Notes: a model not told the origin generated them from the letters alone. Counted from the stretch's first letter, positions 1-7,794 are shown. The stretch: 43,066 bases of DNA from Desulfotomaculum sp. (GCA_017656165.1 JACDOL010000011.1:1-43066); one strand, 5' to 3'. Numbers and translations are program-made.

Positions 1-8
1 CAAATAAG

Positions 9-35
9 GGGCGTGATTTATCACGCCCATTTTTT
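9..35 (+). terminator. Rho-independent terminator
   Basis: An 8-bp perfect stem (GGGCGTGA/TCACGCCC) with a TTTA loop is followed by a run of T at 30-35. It would end a plus-strand gene lying left of the window. It also sits just past the stop codon of the convergent minus-strand gene ending at 41, but its T-tract favours the plus strand. Confidence 0.85.
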
Positions 36-40
36 AATAA

Positions 41-1351
41 TTACAGTTTATTTATAATTAGGCCTGCTGGCAGGCCGGGGTAAAAGTATGTACTTTTTGG
101 CGGCATTTTTTCCCCACCGATTGCTACTGCCGTTACTTCATCCAGTAGGGGAGGATTCATAAAGAAGGCTGTTTGGTATTCCCCGCTGTCTACCATCTTT
201 AATACTTCTTTTTTCTTCCTGGTGTAATGGATATCTGGTTTAATGGTTTGATCTTTTTCCACAGTAGTTAAAAGCCGGTCAATTATAGTAGTGTGCAGCA
301 CGGAAACATCTAATCCCTGCCAGGCCAGGGACTTTTCCCGGGGCATTAACCTGTCCAGTGCTGTTTCACTTTCCAATGTTATAACATAACCCTGTCCCTT
401 ACCGGCATACAGGCCGAAAGCACGGCGGTGATCAATTCCCAATCCCTGGTCAAACCCACCGCGGTTTGAAACCAGGTTAAGAAATTCTTCCAGGTTGCTG
501 CCGCCGGGGTCAACGGCAAAATCCTCCACCTTGAAATCTTCTTTCAATATGTTAAGCATTTTATCCAGGTTGAAATTTTTTACATTTTTAACCAGGCGGT
601 GGCAGGGGAGTATTACCAGGTTCGGGCTGTACAAGTTAACCAGGGTCATCATTACATAATCAAAAGGATTATCATCAGTTTCACTTGTTATGCCTTGCGC
701 TTCACGCCGGTAATTCCGGTAATTTAAAGCTGCTTCGTAAAGGTGATGGCCGCTGGCCAGGAAGATACGCATCCGCTTCATGCTTTCCTGGACCTGACTT
801 ATAATTTCACCATCTTTAATTACCCAGACCCGGTGAACAGTACCGCTTTCATCAGTGAAATCTATATCCGGGGTTTTTTCAGCAGCTTTTTCCATGATGC
901 TGTCCACTGTACTGCCAGCATCGTTATAGAGACCAAGAATAGGTGATATGGTGACCCGGGAGCTTTTTAACAGTTCCAGGCTGTCTTCTCGATATTTATC
1001 CAGGGTTTCTTCATGGGGCAGGATTATTCCTTTTTCATAAGGTTCAATTTTAACGGTGCAGATAATACCGCTGCGCACTTTTTTTTCGCCGTTAAACAGA
1101 AACTCCTGCTGGTAGCGGTAAAGGGCTGGTTTATCTTCCTCTTCCAAGATTTTTTGTTTCAGCCAGCTGTTTAGAGTCAGAGCAGCATTTTCCCGGTGTT
1201 CAAGGTATACAGTATTGTACTTGTGTTTGTTATAATATTCTTTCCGGTCATCACTGCCGGTTGGATCATAGGCTGGAGCAATTACTTCAGCCAGGTTATC
1301 TATCTTTTCCAGGTTATAACGCAATCCCCGGAAGGGCTTAATTACTGCCAT
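41..1351 (-). CDS. DUF1015 family protein
   Basis: A 436-residue soluble protein of the DUF1015 (COG4198) family, whose biochemical role is not established. Two features mark the family: the N-terminal stretch beginning MAVIKPFRGLRYN and the central segment ASGHHLYEAALNYR, which aligns with the usual ADGHHRYETA signature. The Asp and Arg of that signature are replaced by Ser and Leu here. An upstream in-frame ATG at 1429 exists, but the start at 1351 has a G-rich Shine-Dalgarno (AGGGGGGAT) at the right distance and matches the family N-terminus. The start overlaps the end of the MazG-like gene by 14 bases, so the two are probably translated from one mRNA. No signal peptide or membrane segment is visible. 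Family assignment is confident; function is unknown. Confidence 0.85.
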   Translation of the reverse strand: MAVIKPFRGLRYNLEKIDNLAEVIAPAYDPTGSDDRKEYYNKHKYNTVYLEHRENAALTLNSWLKQKILEEEDKPALYRYQQEFLFNGEKKVRSGIICTVKIEPYEKGIILPHEETLDKYREDSLELLKSSRVTISPILGLYNDAGSTVDSIMEKAAEKTPDIDFTDESGTVHRVWVIKDGEIISQVQESMKRMRIFLASGHHLYEAALNYRNYRREAQGITSETDDNPFDYVMMTLVNLYSPNLVILPCHRLVKNVKNFNLDKMLNILKEDFKVEDFAVDPGGSNLEEFLNLVSNRGGFDQGLGIDHRRAFGLYAGKGQGYVITLESETALDRLMPREKSLAWQGLDVSVLHTTIIDRLLTTVEKDQTIKPDIHYTRKKKEVLKMVDSGEYQTAFFMNPPLLDEVTAVAIGGEKMPPKSTYFYPGLPAGLIINKL

Positions 1352-1679
1352 GGCGATCCCCCCTATCTTTTTTGGTCCACCTGTTGATGTCCCTTTGATA
1401 ATACTTTTCCATGGTTCGTTTAAAGGCATCTTCCAGGTCTATGTCCAGGGAGTTGGCCATGCAGGCAACAATAAACATTATGTCGCCCAGTTCCAGGGCC
1501 AGGTTTCCCTCTTTTTCGGTGGGTTTTTTTGGCTTTTCACCAAACCGGTGGTTAATTTCCCTGGCCAGTTCGCCCACTTCTTCAGTCATACGGGCCAGCA
1601 TGGACAGGGGATGCCAGTATCCCTCCTCAAACTGGCTGATCCATTTATCCACATCTTCCTGCATATCTTTAATTTTCAC
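1338..1679 (-). CDS. MazG-like nucleotide pyrophosphohydrolase
   Basis: A 113-residue all-helical protein of the MazG/all-alpha NTP-PPase superfamily, which hydrolyses nucleoside triphosphates to monophosphates plus pyrophosphate, usually to remove non-canonical or surplus nucleotides. The metal-binding helices are visible as EEVGELAREINHRFG (about residues 33-47) followed by LELGDIMFIVACMANSLDIDL (about 62-82), the expected EExxE...ExxD arrangement. The length fits the short single-domain subfamily rather than the two-domain MazG of E. coli. The start is GTG at 1679, ten bases after AGGAGG. It is first in a two-gene minus-strand unit with the DUF1015 gene. The substrate cannot be told from sequence. 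Confidence 0.88.
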   Translation of the reverse strand: MKIKDMQEDVDKWISQFEEGYWHPLSMLARMTEEVGELAREINHRFGEKPKKPTEKEGNLALELGDIMFIVACMANSLDIDLEDAFKRTMEKYYQRDINRWTKKDRGDRHGSN

Positions 1680-1764
1680 TACTAAAGTTCCTCCTTAATT
1701 ACTTAATTAAATTTCATCTACGATTATCAAAGTATCAAAAAATGGTATTATTTGCAATGCTGTT

Positions 1765-2190
1765 CTATTTATTAATATCACCAAGAATTTTTTCGCACCA
1801 TCCCTGGAAATAACCTGTGTTTATTGTTTCCCGGCAGTGGTGACGGCACTTTTCCTTTGCCCCGGGAATTTTATCCATCTGCAGGTGATAGAGCTGGGTA
1901 AGGTTGCCGTGTATCCAGGCCTTGTCCTGGATAGAATCGGCCAGCTGCAGGGCTTTATGCAGCAGTCTTTCAGCCAGGGCATAGTGTTTCCGGGGGATGG
2001 CATTGGCTGCGCTGGTCCACAGGAGCTGGGCGGCATTTTCTATAAAAAATGAACTGCCCTTCTGGGAGGGAACCACAGTTAATGGAAGGCCGGCAGCATC
2101 TTTAAGCCACTGTTCTTTAAGTTCCACCGGAAGATTGATATAAAAGCTTCCCAGCCGGTATTTTTTAATTACTTTAATTAACTCCTCCAT
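1765..2190 (-). CDS. Small helical protein of unknown function
   Basis: I do not recognise this 141-residue protein. A good Shine-Dalgarno (GGAGG, about seven bases before ATG) and the absence of a competing frame support it as real. The N-terminal part (SFYINLPVELKEQWLKDAAGLPLTVV) looks like a small mixed domain. The rest is helical with spacing reminiscent of one or two TPR-like helix pairs (HYALAERLLHKALQLADSIQDKAWIHGNLTQLYHLQ). The C-terminal third holds Cys and His residues (KCRHHCRET, then WCEKIL) that could bind metal but form no standard motif. It is transcribed on the minus strand, divergently from the anchored protein at 2307. Confidence 0.7.
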   Translation of the reverse strand: MEELIKVIKKYRLGSFYINLPVELKEQWLKDAAGLPLTVVPSQKGSSFFIENAAQLLWTSAANAIPRKHYALAERLLHKALQLADSIQDKAWIHGNLTQLYHLQMDKIPGAKEKCRHHCRETINTGYFQGWCEKILGDINK

Positions 2191-2306
2191 GAGCTTTACC
2201 TCCAGATAGATAATATTAAAGCTAGTTTAACCTGAAGAAACTGTCATAAACAGCGATTCCCCCTAGTAATATTTAACTAAATTGTAAAAATAGGGGGAGT
2301 GACAGG

Positions 2307-3014
2307 TTGAAAATACCTCAGTTTAATTTAAACGGCCTTAGTGTTAGCAGGAAAATTATATGGCCGGTGCTGGTGCTGGCAGCCGTAGGCCTGGTAATAT
2401 GGATAGTTACCAGCAGGGGAAGTGCCACCAGGGTTGACCCACAGCAGCTGCTGAACACCAGCTTAACAAATACACTGGACAGCAAAAGCTACCGGTTTGA
2501 AATATCGTGCCAGCTTGGAAAAAAGAACGAGACCATCAGCAAGATAAAAGGGGAAAGGGTAGGAAACGACCAGGTGCATATTAAAGGGACGCTGATCAAT
2601 TCACCTGTGGAATTTATCCAGTATAAAGACAGCACATTTATGAAAGATCCCTTCTCCGGAAAGTGGCTGACGCTAAAGGGAAACCAGCTGGCCAAGGCAG
2701 AGTCCTTTATATTCGAATTTAATCCCATGGCAAACTTTAATTTTAAAGACGTTCCGGAATTAAAGTACCTGGGCAGTGAAAAAATAGATGGGAAAGAATA
2801 TGAAGTGCTGGAATTGATGCCTAATGTGGAAATGCCTTTTTTAGAAAACCAGTTCAACACCTTTAAATATAAGCTTTGGATTGATCCTTCCAGTCAAAGA
2901 ATCTGCAGGGCCACTATCACAGCCAGCCATACTGGAAACGAGCGGGCCTATATGGAGATTAACTTGAAGCTTTATGATTTCAACCGGGAAATCAAAATTA
3001 AACCTCCAGTTTAA
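2307..3014 (+). CDS. Membrane-anchored extracytoplasmic protein, unknown function
   Basis: A 235-residue protein with one N-terminal hydrophobic segment (about residues 17-35, IIWPVLVLAAVGLVIWIV) preceded by basic residues. It is most likely anchored in the membrane with its C-terminal 200 residues outside. There is no lipobox cysteine, so it is not a lipoprotein. The exported part is rich in alternating polar/hydrophobic beta strands (YRFEISCQLGKK, DQVHIKGTLINSPVEFIQYKD, YKLWIDPSSQRICRATIT), recalling the LolA/LppX-like lipid-binding fold; that resemblance is inference only. The start is TTG at 2307 after GGGGGAG. A strong terminator follows at 3022-3047, so it is probably monocistronic. Confidence 0.8.
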   Translation: MKIPQFNLNGLSVSRKIIWPVLVLAAVGLVIWIVTSRGSATRVDPQQLLNTSLTNTLDSKSYRFEISCQLGKKNETISKIKGERVGNDQVHIKGTLINSPVEFIQYKDSTFMKDPFSGKWLTLKGNQLAKAESFIFEFNPMANFNFKDVPELKYLGSEKIDGKEYEVLELMPNVEMPFLENQFNTFKYKLWIDPSSQRICRATITASHTGNERAYMEINLKLYDFNREIKIKPPV

Positions 3015-3021
3015 GAATCTC

Positions 3022-3047
3022 AGGGCTTTAACCAGCCCTATTTTTTT
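3022..3047 (+). terminator. Rho-independent terminator
   Basis: AGGGCT and AGCCCT arms (3022-3027 and 3034-3039) enclose a six-base loop and are followed by seven T (3041-3047). It separates the anchored-protein gene from hpt. Confidence 0.88.
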
Positions 3048-3081
3048 GTCCTCTTATATATGTACCGGCAGTGGAGAAATT

Positions 3082-3111
3082 TTGACAAAAAAGTTCGTTG
3101 CTTGTTATAAT
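3082..3111 (+). promoter_or_regulatory. Sigma-A type promoter for hpt-guaA
   Basis: TTGACA (3082-3087), an 18-base spacer and TATAAT (3106-3111) match the vegetative consensus at every position. It lies 67 bases before the hpt start. Confidence 0.88.
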
Positions 3112-3177
3112 AAACCGTATTTAATGTAGAAATTTACTGGAAGAAAAATTAAGAAAAAATTCCGGGAGGTTCGCGAA

Positions 3178-3717
3178 ATGCACCCAGATGTGCAGAAAAT
3201 ACTGTTATCCGAGGAGCAAATCAGAGAAAGGGTAAAAGAACTGGGACAGCAGATTTCTCAGGATTATCATGCCAGAGAAGTACTGGTGGTAGGTATTTTG
3301 AAAGGTGCAATGATTTTCCTGGCTGACCTGGTGCGAAATTTATCAGTATCCACTTATTTTGATTTTATGGCCGTTTCCAGTTATGGTTCGGGGACAAAAT
3401 CTTCGGGTGCGGTACGGATATTAAAGGACCTGGATAAAAGCATTGAAGGCAAACACGTGCTGATTGTAGAAGACATTGTAGATACCGGGCTGACCTTAAA
3501 ATACCTGGTGGAAAACCTTAAATCAAGAAACCCGGAAAGCTTAAAAATCTGCACGCTGCTGGACAAGCCCGACAGGAGGACTGTTGATGTACAGGTAGAC
3601 TATACTGGCTTTACTATTCCCAACGAATTTGTTGTTGGTTACGGGCTGGACTTTGATGAGCGCTACCGCAACCTGCCGTACATTGCTGTTTTGAAACCGG
3701 AAGTATACCAGGGATAA
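3178..3717 (+). CDS. hpt: Hypoxanthine phosphoribosyltransferase
   Basis: A 179-residue cytoplasmic type I phosphoribosyltransferase that converts hypoxanthine (and usually guanine) plus PRPP to IMP (GMP) in purine salvage. The PRPP loop is clear: VLIVEDIVDTGLTL at about 94-107, with the acidic pair Glu98/Asp99. The flexible loop containing the SSYGSGTKSSG stretch (67-77) and the C-terminal VGYGLDFDERYRNLPYIAVL purine-binding segment match bacterial Hpt proteins in order and length. The start is ATG at 3178, eight bases after GGGAGG. guaA follows 48 bases later under the same promoter, pairing salvage to IMP/GMP with GMP synthesis, and the de novo operon lies immediately beyond. Confidence 0.97.
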   Translation: MHPDVQKILLSEEQIRERVKELGQQISQDYHAREVLVVGILKGAMIFLADLVRNLSVSTYFDFMAVSSYGSGTKSSGAVRILKDLDKSIEGKHVLIVEDIVDTGLTLKYLVENLKSRNPESLKICTLLDKPDRRTVDVQVDYTGFTIPNEFVVGYGLDFDERYRNLPYIAVLKPEVYQG

Positions 3718-3765
3718 TTAAGGGCTGGCTTTTTATGCCCTTTAATGTTTGGAGGGATAAATGCC

Positions 3766-5304
3766 ATGTCAGTGGGACAAGAAATGGTAATTGTGCTGGA
3801 CTTTGGAGGCCAGTACACACAGCTGATTGCCCGCCGCATTAGAGAGTGCCAGGTATTTTGTGAGATTTTACCTTACAGCACTCCAATTGAAGAAATTAAA
3901 GAAAAGAATCCCAAGGGGATCGTCTTTTCTGGCGGCCCATCCAGTGTTTACTTGGAAGATGCGCCCTCTGTTGACCCGGCAATTTATGAGCTGGATGTAC
4001 CAATACTGGGAATCTGCTACGGCATGCAGATGATGGCGCACCAGCTGGGCGGCAGGGTAACCCGGGGAACACAGCGGGAGTACGGTAAAACCATGATTGA
4101 AATCCTGGAATGCTCGGGACTGCTGGAAGGATTAGAACCCCAGGAGCACTGCTGGATGAGCCACACTGACCGAGTAGAAGAAGCACCGGAAGGCTTCAAG
4201 GTAACGGCCCGCAGCGGGTATACCCCCGTAGTTACCATGCACTGCCCGGACCGCAAGCTCTATGCAGTCCAGTTTCACCCCGAGGTGGTGCACACTCCCA
4301 AGGGGAAGCAGGTGCTTCAGAACTTCCTGTACAACATCTGCGGCTGCAGCGCTTCATGGACCATGGGTTCATTTATGGAAGAAGCAGTGGCAGAAATTAA
4401 AGAGCGGGTAGGAGATAAGCAGGTACTGTGTGCTTTAAGCGGTGGTGTAGATTCCTCAGTGGCAGCAGTACTGGTGCATAAAGCGATAGGAAACAACCTG
4501 ACCTGCGTCTTTGTGGACCATGGGCTTTTACGCAAAGGTGAAGCAGAACAGGTTGTAAAAACTTTTAAGGAAAAGTTCCAGATGAACTTAATTCATGTCA
4601 ATGCCAGGGAAAGATTTCTCAAAAAACTGGCCGGGGTTACCGACCCTGAACAGAAGCGGAAGATAATAGGCAACGAATTCATCCGTGTGTTTGAAGAAGA
4701 AGCAGGCAGGCTGGGACAGATTGACTTCCTGGTGCAGGGAACCCTGTATCCGGACGTGGTGGAAAGCGGTACAGCTACTGCCGCTGTTATTAAATCACAC
4801 CACAATGTGGGTGGGCTCCCTGAAGACATGCAGTTTGAACTGATAGAGCCACTGCGCTGGCTTTTCAAGGATGAGGTGCGGGAGCTGGGAGAAGAACTGG
4901 GCCTGCCGGAAGAGGTAGTATGGAGACAACCTTTCCCCGGTCCCGGTTTAGCCGTACGGATTTTAGGTGAAGTAACGGAAGAAAAACTGTCAGTGCTGAG
5001 AGAGGCAGACGCCATCGTAAGGGAAGAAATCAAAAATGCTGGGCTGGAAAAGGAAATTTGGCAGTATTTTGCCGTACTGCCCAACTTTAAGACGGTGGGG
5101 GTTATGGGTGACGAACGCACCTATGCCTGGACCATAGGTATAAGAGCCATCCACAGCAACGATGGAATGACAGCAGACTGGGTACGTCTGCCCTATGAAG
5201 TGCTGGAAAAAATATCATCCCGTATCGTCAACGAACTGGAGCAGGTAAACAGGGTGGTGTACGACATCACATCAAAACCGCCATCTACCATTGAGTGGGA
5301 GTAA
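3766..5304 (+). CDS. guaA: GMP synthase (glutamine-hydrolysing)
   Basis: A 512-residue enzyme converting XMP, glutamine and ATP to GMP. The N-terminal class I glutamine amidotransferase domain has its nucleophile Cys84 in LGICYGMQ and the His171/Glu173 pair in QFHPEVVH. The ATP-pyrophosphatase domain carries the P-loop SGGVDSS (225-231). The C-terminal dimerisation domain ends in the typical [14 protein letters not shown]. An in-frame ATG at 3745 lies upstream of the Shine-Dalgarno GGAGGG (3751-3756), so the ATG at 3766, nine bases after it, is the likely start. No terminator is visible between guaA and the riboswitch leader, so read-through transcripts would meet the same attenuator. Confidence 0.98.
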   Translation: MSVGQEMVIVLDFGGQYTQLIARRIRECQVFCEILPYSTPIEEIKEKNPKGIVFSGGPSSVYLEDAPSVDPAIYELDVPILGICYGMQMMAHQLGGRVTRGTQREYGKTMIEILECSGLLEGLEPQEHCWMSHTDRVEEAPEGFKVTARSGYTPVVTMHCPDRKLYAVQFHPEVVHTPKGKQVLQNFLYNICGCSASWTMGSFMEEAVAEIKERVGDKQVLCALSGGVDSSVAAVLVHKAIGNNLTCVFVDHGLLRKGEAEQVVKTFKEKFQMNLIHVNARERFLKKLAGVTDPEQKRKIIGNEFIRVFEEEAGRLGQIDFLVQGTLYPDVVESGTATAAVIKSHHNVGGLPEDMQFELIEPLRWLFKDEVRELGEELGLPEEVVWRQPFPGPGLAVRILGEVTEEKLSVLREADAIVREEIKNAGLEKEIWQYFAVLPNFKTVGVMGDERTYAWTIGIRAIHSNDGMTADWVRLPYEVLEKISSRIVNELEQVNRVVYDITSKPPSTIEWE

Positions 5305-5317
5305 AATGCAAAGTAGT

Positions 5318-5349
5318 CGTTGACAACCGTTGACAACCTTTGTTATTAT
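5318..5349 (+). promoter_or_regulatory. Promoter of the purine-operon leader, with duplicated -35 sequence
   Basis: TTGACA (5320-5325), an 18-base spacer and TATTAT (5344-5349) place a transcription start near 5356, just before the guanine aptamer. The ten bases CGTTGACAAC occur twice in tandem (5318-5327 and 5328-5337), so a second TTGACA sits in the spacer, too close to this -10 to act with it. Confidence 0.8.
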
Positions 5350-5371
5350 GTAGGTGAAAAAAGTTAATATG

Positions 5372-5443
5372 TTCACGTATATCCTTGGGAATATGGCCCA
5401 AGAGTCTCTACCGGGCAACCGTAAATTGCCCGACTACGTGGGA
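5372..5443 (+). promoter_or_regulatory. Guanine-type purine riboswitch aptamer (G-box)
   Basis: All three helices and both loops of the purine riboswitch can be read. P1 is CACGTA/TACGTG (5374-5379 with 5435-5440). P2 is CTTGGG/CCCAAG (5384-5389 with 5397-5402) closed by AATATGG. P3 is CGGGCAA/TTGCCCG (5412-5418 with 5426-5432) closed by CCGTAAA. The junction AGTCTCTACC is near-consensus. The base-pairing position equivalent to C74 of the xpt aptamer is C at 5434, which in this family means guanine/hypoxanthine and not adenine recognition. It is expected to lower expression when guanine is plentiful. Confidence 0.96.
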
Positions 5444-5550
5444 AAGTGTACCTAGGGTTCCACACCCGCTGCGGGTGGTTCGGTCCGAGCGGTACAGGCT
5501 GGTTATTTTTTAGTTAACCAGTTACACCGGCAGGGATAAAAGCCCAGGCG
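5444..5550 (+). promoter_or_regulatory. ykkC-class aptamer, probable PRPP riboswitch (subtype 2b)
   Basis: Conserved ykkC elements occur in order: CTAGGGTTCC (5452-5461), GGTCCGAG (5482-5489) and GGGATAAAAGCCC (5533-5545, the P3 hairpin). Pairings are P1a GTGTA/TACAC (5446-5450 with 5523-5527), CACCC/GGGTG (5463-5467 with 5473-5477) and CTGGTTA/TAACCAG (5499-5505 with 5515-5521). ykkC RNAs divide into guanidine, ppGpp, PRPP and nucleoside-diphosphate sensors. A position directly after a guanine aptamer and before purine genes is the published setting of the PRPP subtype, which switches genes on. Class membership is read from sequence; the ligand is inferred from context. Confidence 0.88.
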
Positions 5551-5601
5551 GTAGGTTTCGCACGCTCTAATGAAACCTACGCGCCTGGGCTTTCTTGCTT
5601 T
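5542..5601 (+). terminator. Riboswitch-controlled intrinsic terminator
   Basis: A long hairpin: GCCCAGGCG (5542-5550) pairs with CGCCTGGGC (5582-5590) and GTAGGTTTC (5551-5559) with GAAACCTAC (5572-5580), with one bulged G and a 12-base loop, followed by TTTCTTGCTTT. Its 5' strand includes the CCC (5543-5545) that closes P3 of the preceding aptamer. Ligand-stabilised P3 and the terminator are therefore mutually exclusive, as expected for a PRPP-activated switch. Confidence 0.92.
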
Positions 5602-5610
5602 GTGACTCAG

Positions 5611-5706
5611 CCAAGGCATTTACGGAAAAAACGATTTGATTGTGTTTTGTAGGGGATTTGATTTATCAAACCCAGCCCGGAGGCTGTACCTTGGCGGTGA
5701 TAGGAC
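5611..5706 (+). repeat. Terminator-associated palindromic repeat, copy A (interrupted)
   Basis: CCAAGGCATTTACGG (5611-5625) and GTACCTTGG (5686-5694) are the inverted ends of an element also found at 19330, 27731 and 29520, followed by the shared tail CGGTG. The interior carries an unrelated hairpin of a second repeat family (5652-5673). It fills most of the gap between the riboswitch terminator and the permease gene; 5707-5825 shows nothing further except the permease ribosome-binding site. Confidence 0.7.
5646..5680 (+). repeat. GTAGGGG-type hairpin repeat, copy 1
   Basis: TTTTGTAGGGG followed by TTTGAT/ATCAAA arms (5657-5662 and 5665-5670) and CCC. The same framework recurs at 15760-15795 and, in shorter form, at 9131-9152. 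There is no T-tract, so it is not a terminator. Confidence 0.6.
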
Positions 5707-5825
5707 TTTTTACATAAAAAACCTCAAACGGGAGGTGTTCGGGCCGGCCTAAAAAATTAAATAATATTTTGACTAAAGGCAGAAAAAATAAAGTTAACCT
5801 GCAGCGACAAGGAGGAATTATAATA

Positions 5826-7196
5826 ATGCTTGAAAAGCTGTTTCAGCTGAAGAAGTACAATACCGATGTCAGAACAGAAATTATAGCGGGTTTAACAACC
5901 TTTATGACCATGGCTTACATTCTTTTCTTAAACCCCACCATATTATCCACCACAGGAATGGAAAGAGACGCTATATTTTTCGCTACTGCAGCTGCTGCCG
6001 GTATTGTTACCATTGCCATGGGGTTAGTTGTTAACTTTCCTGTTGCCCTTGCACCGGGTATGGGATTAAACGCTTACTTTGCCGCAGTTGCCGCTGAAGG
6101 AATGGGTATGCCCTGGCAGGTGGCGCTGGGTGCAGTATTTATTTCCGGTATTATATTTATTATTTTAACAGTTACCCAGGTTCGCCAGCTGCTGGTTGAT
6201 GCAGTTCCTGATTCCATGAAGAGGGCCATTACTGTGGGTATCGGATTATTTATTACTATAATTGGTTTAAAGATGTCTGAAATAATGGTAGTACAGGCTG
6301 CGCCCATTCCGCCCACTATAGATAAACTGGCGGAAGAAGGAAGCACCACTTTGATGTTCTTTGAGTGGAACATACTGCTGGGCAGTTTCAGCAACCCGGC
6401 AACACTGCTGGCTTTAATTGGACTGGCAATTACCGGGATACTGATGGCCAGGGGAGTTAAAGGTTCTCTGCTGATAGGTATTTTGACCAGTACCATTATT
6501 GGTATTCCCCTGGGAGTAACCCAGGTTCCTGAAAATTTTTCTCTTTTCGCCCTACCGAACTTTAACAACCTGGCGGTAGGGGCCCTGGACATTAAGGGTG
6601 CGCTGGAAATGGGTATTTGGACCGTTGTATTTACCTTTACCTTTGTAGAGCTGTTTGATACATTCGGCACCCTGGTGGGTACAGCCAACAAGGCAGGACT
6701 GCTGGATAAGAGCGGTAAAAGTCCCCGCCTGGGTAAGGCTATGCTGGTAGATGCTTTTGGTGTTTCTTTCGGTGCTTTAATGGGTACCAGTACCGTTACT
6801 GCTTACGTTGAAAGCAGTGCCGGCGTCAGTGAAGGTGGGCGTACTGGTTTAACTGCTGTGACTGTCGGTATTCTGTTCCTGCTGGCACTGGTACTGGCAC
6901 CGGTGGCCGGCCTGATTCCCAGTGCTGCCACTGCACCGGCACTAATTATTGTAGGCGTTCTTATGGCTTCAGCAGTAAAAGAAATTAACTTTGATGACTT
7001 TACCGAAAGCCTGCCTGCTTTCCTGACCTTTTCACTGATGCCTTTTACCTACAGCATTGCTAACGGTATTGCCGCTGGTATTGTATCTTATGTGGTACTG
7101 AAGGCAGCGGCCGGCCGGGCTAGAGAAGTGCACTGGTTGATGTGGATTTTAGCCGTTCTGGTTGTAGTTCGCTATGCATTCCTGGGAGGAGAGTAA
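5826..7196 (+). CDS. pbuG: NCS2/AzgA-family purine (hypoxanthine/guanine) permease
   Basis: A 456-residue integral membrane transporter of the AzgA branch of the NCS2 family (PbuG/PbuO/AdeQ type), importing purine bases by proton symport. Family marks are the opening RTEIIAGLTTFMTMAYILFLNP, the APGMGLNAYFA segment in TM3, and FTFVELFDTFGTLVGTANKAG followed by DAFGVSFGALMGTSTVTAYVESSAGVSEGGRTG, which carry the substrate-binding residues. Twelve to fourteen hydrophobic segments are visible. The in-frame ATG at 5769 lacks a ribosome-binding site; ATG at 5826 follows AAGGAGG and matches the family start. It is first in the purine operon, so the guanine/PRPP leader controls import along with synthesis. 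The symbol pbuG is by family; adenine transport cannot be excluded. Confidence 0.93.
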   Translation: MLEKLFQLKKYNTDVRTEIIAGLTTFMTMAYILFLNPTILSTTGMERDAIFFATAAAAGIVTIAMGLVVNFPVALAPGMGLNAYFAAVAAEGMGMPWQVALGAVFISGIIFIILTVTQVRQLLVDAVPDSMKRAITVGIGLFITIIGLKMSEIMVVQAAPIPPTIDKLAEEGSTTLMFFEWNILLGSFSNPATLLALIGLAITGILMARGVKGSLLIGILTSTIIGIPLGVTQVPENFSLFALPNFNNLAVGALDIKGALEMGIWTVVFTFTFVELFDTFGTLVGTANKAGLLDKSGKSPRLGKAMLVDAFGVSFGALMGTSTVTAYVESSAGVSEGGRTGLTAVTVGILFLLALVLAPVAGLIPSAATAPALIIVGVLMASAVKEINFDDFTESLPAFLTFSLMPFTYSIANGIAAGIVSYVVLKAAAGRAREVHWLMWILAVLVVVRYAFLGGE

Positions 7197-7219
7197 ACAG
7201 TATATTACCATTAAAAAAG

Positions 7220-7250
7220 CAGCACCAGTTTTACAGCAGCACTGGTGCTG
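7220..7250 (+). other. Intra-operon hairpin between permease and purE
   Basis: Perfect 10-bp arms CAGCACCAGT (7220-7229) and ACTGGTGCTG (7241-7250) enclose an 11-base loop and are followed by TATTATTCT. The T-tract is broken, so this is a weak terminator or an mRNA-processing/stability structure that could lower purine-gene output relative to the permease. Confidence 0.6.
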
Positions 7251-7284
7251 TATTATTCTCAAATGATATAGGAGGTTATAGACG

Positions 7285-7794
7285 TTGGTTGGTATTGTTA
7301 TGGGTAGTGACTCTGATCTTACCGTTATGAAAGGTGCTGCCGATATTTTAGACAAGCTGGGGATTCCTTACGAGGTGGTCATATCATCAGCCCACCGGCT
7401 GCCGGAAAAAACTGCAGAATATGCCCGCACCGCCAAGGATAGGGGTATTCAAGTAATAATTGCCGGTGCAGGTATGGCTGCCCACTTACCCGGTGTTATT
7501 GCATCGTTAACAACACTTCCGGTGATTGGTGTACCTATTAAATCCGGTGCACTGGAAGGGGTAGATGCCCTATACGCCATTGTACAGATGCCCCCGGGGA
7601 TACCGGTGGCCACAGTGGGTATTAACGGCGCCAAAAATGCCGGTATTCTAGCTGCTCAAATAATCGGGCTGTCAAACGATGAAATACAGCAAAAACTGGC
7701 TGAGTATAAAAAGGAAATGGCACAAAGTGTGGAAAAGAAAGCAGAAAAATTAAAAAAGCTTGGCATTGAAGGATATTTGAACAGCAGGAACTAG
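7285..7794 (+). CDS. purE: N5-CAIR mutase / AIR carboxylase PurE
   Basis: A 169-residue cytoplasmic enzyme making 4-carboxy-aminoimidazole ribonucleotide. The PurE signature elements are present: GSDSDL near residue 8, SAHRLPEKT near 37, and GAGMAAHLPGVIASLTTLPVIGVPI near 66-90. The protein looks like class I by its SDSD and GAGxAAHLPG motifs. Class I enzymes normally use N5-CAIR made by PurK, but no purK gene lies in this operon, where Bacillus has purE-purK-purB. Either PurK is elsewhere or this PurE uses AIR and CO2 directly. The start is TTG at 7285, nine bases after AGGAGG; purB follows after 24 bases. Confidence 0.97.
   Translation: MVGIVMGSDSDLTVMKGAADILDKLGIPYEVVISSAHRLPEKTAEYARTAKDRGIQVIIAGAGMAAHLPGVIASLTTLPVIGVPIKSGALEGVDALYAIVQMPPGIPVATVGINGAKNAGILAAQIIGLSNDEIQQKLAEYKKEMAQSVEKKAEKLKKLGIEGYLNSRN

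Noticed and set aside
5444-5550. Guanidine-I riboswitch
   Set aside because: The aptamer class is the same, but the gene context is purine import and synthesis and it sits in tandem with a guanine aptamer, which points to the PRPP subtype. A covariance-model subtype score would settle it.
6074-6691. 205-residue ORF on the minus strand inside the permease gene
   Set aside because: Ser/Ile/Pro-rich antisense of a membrane protein; the plus-strand permease motifs are intact.
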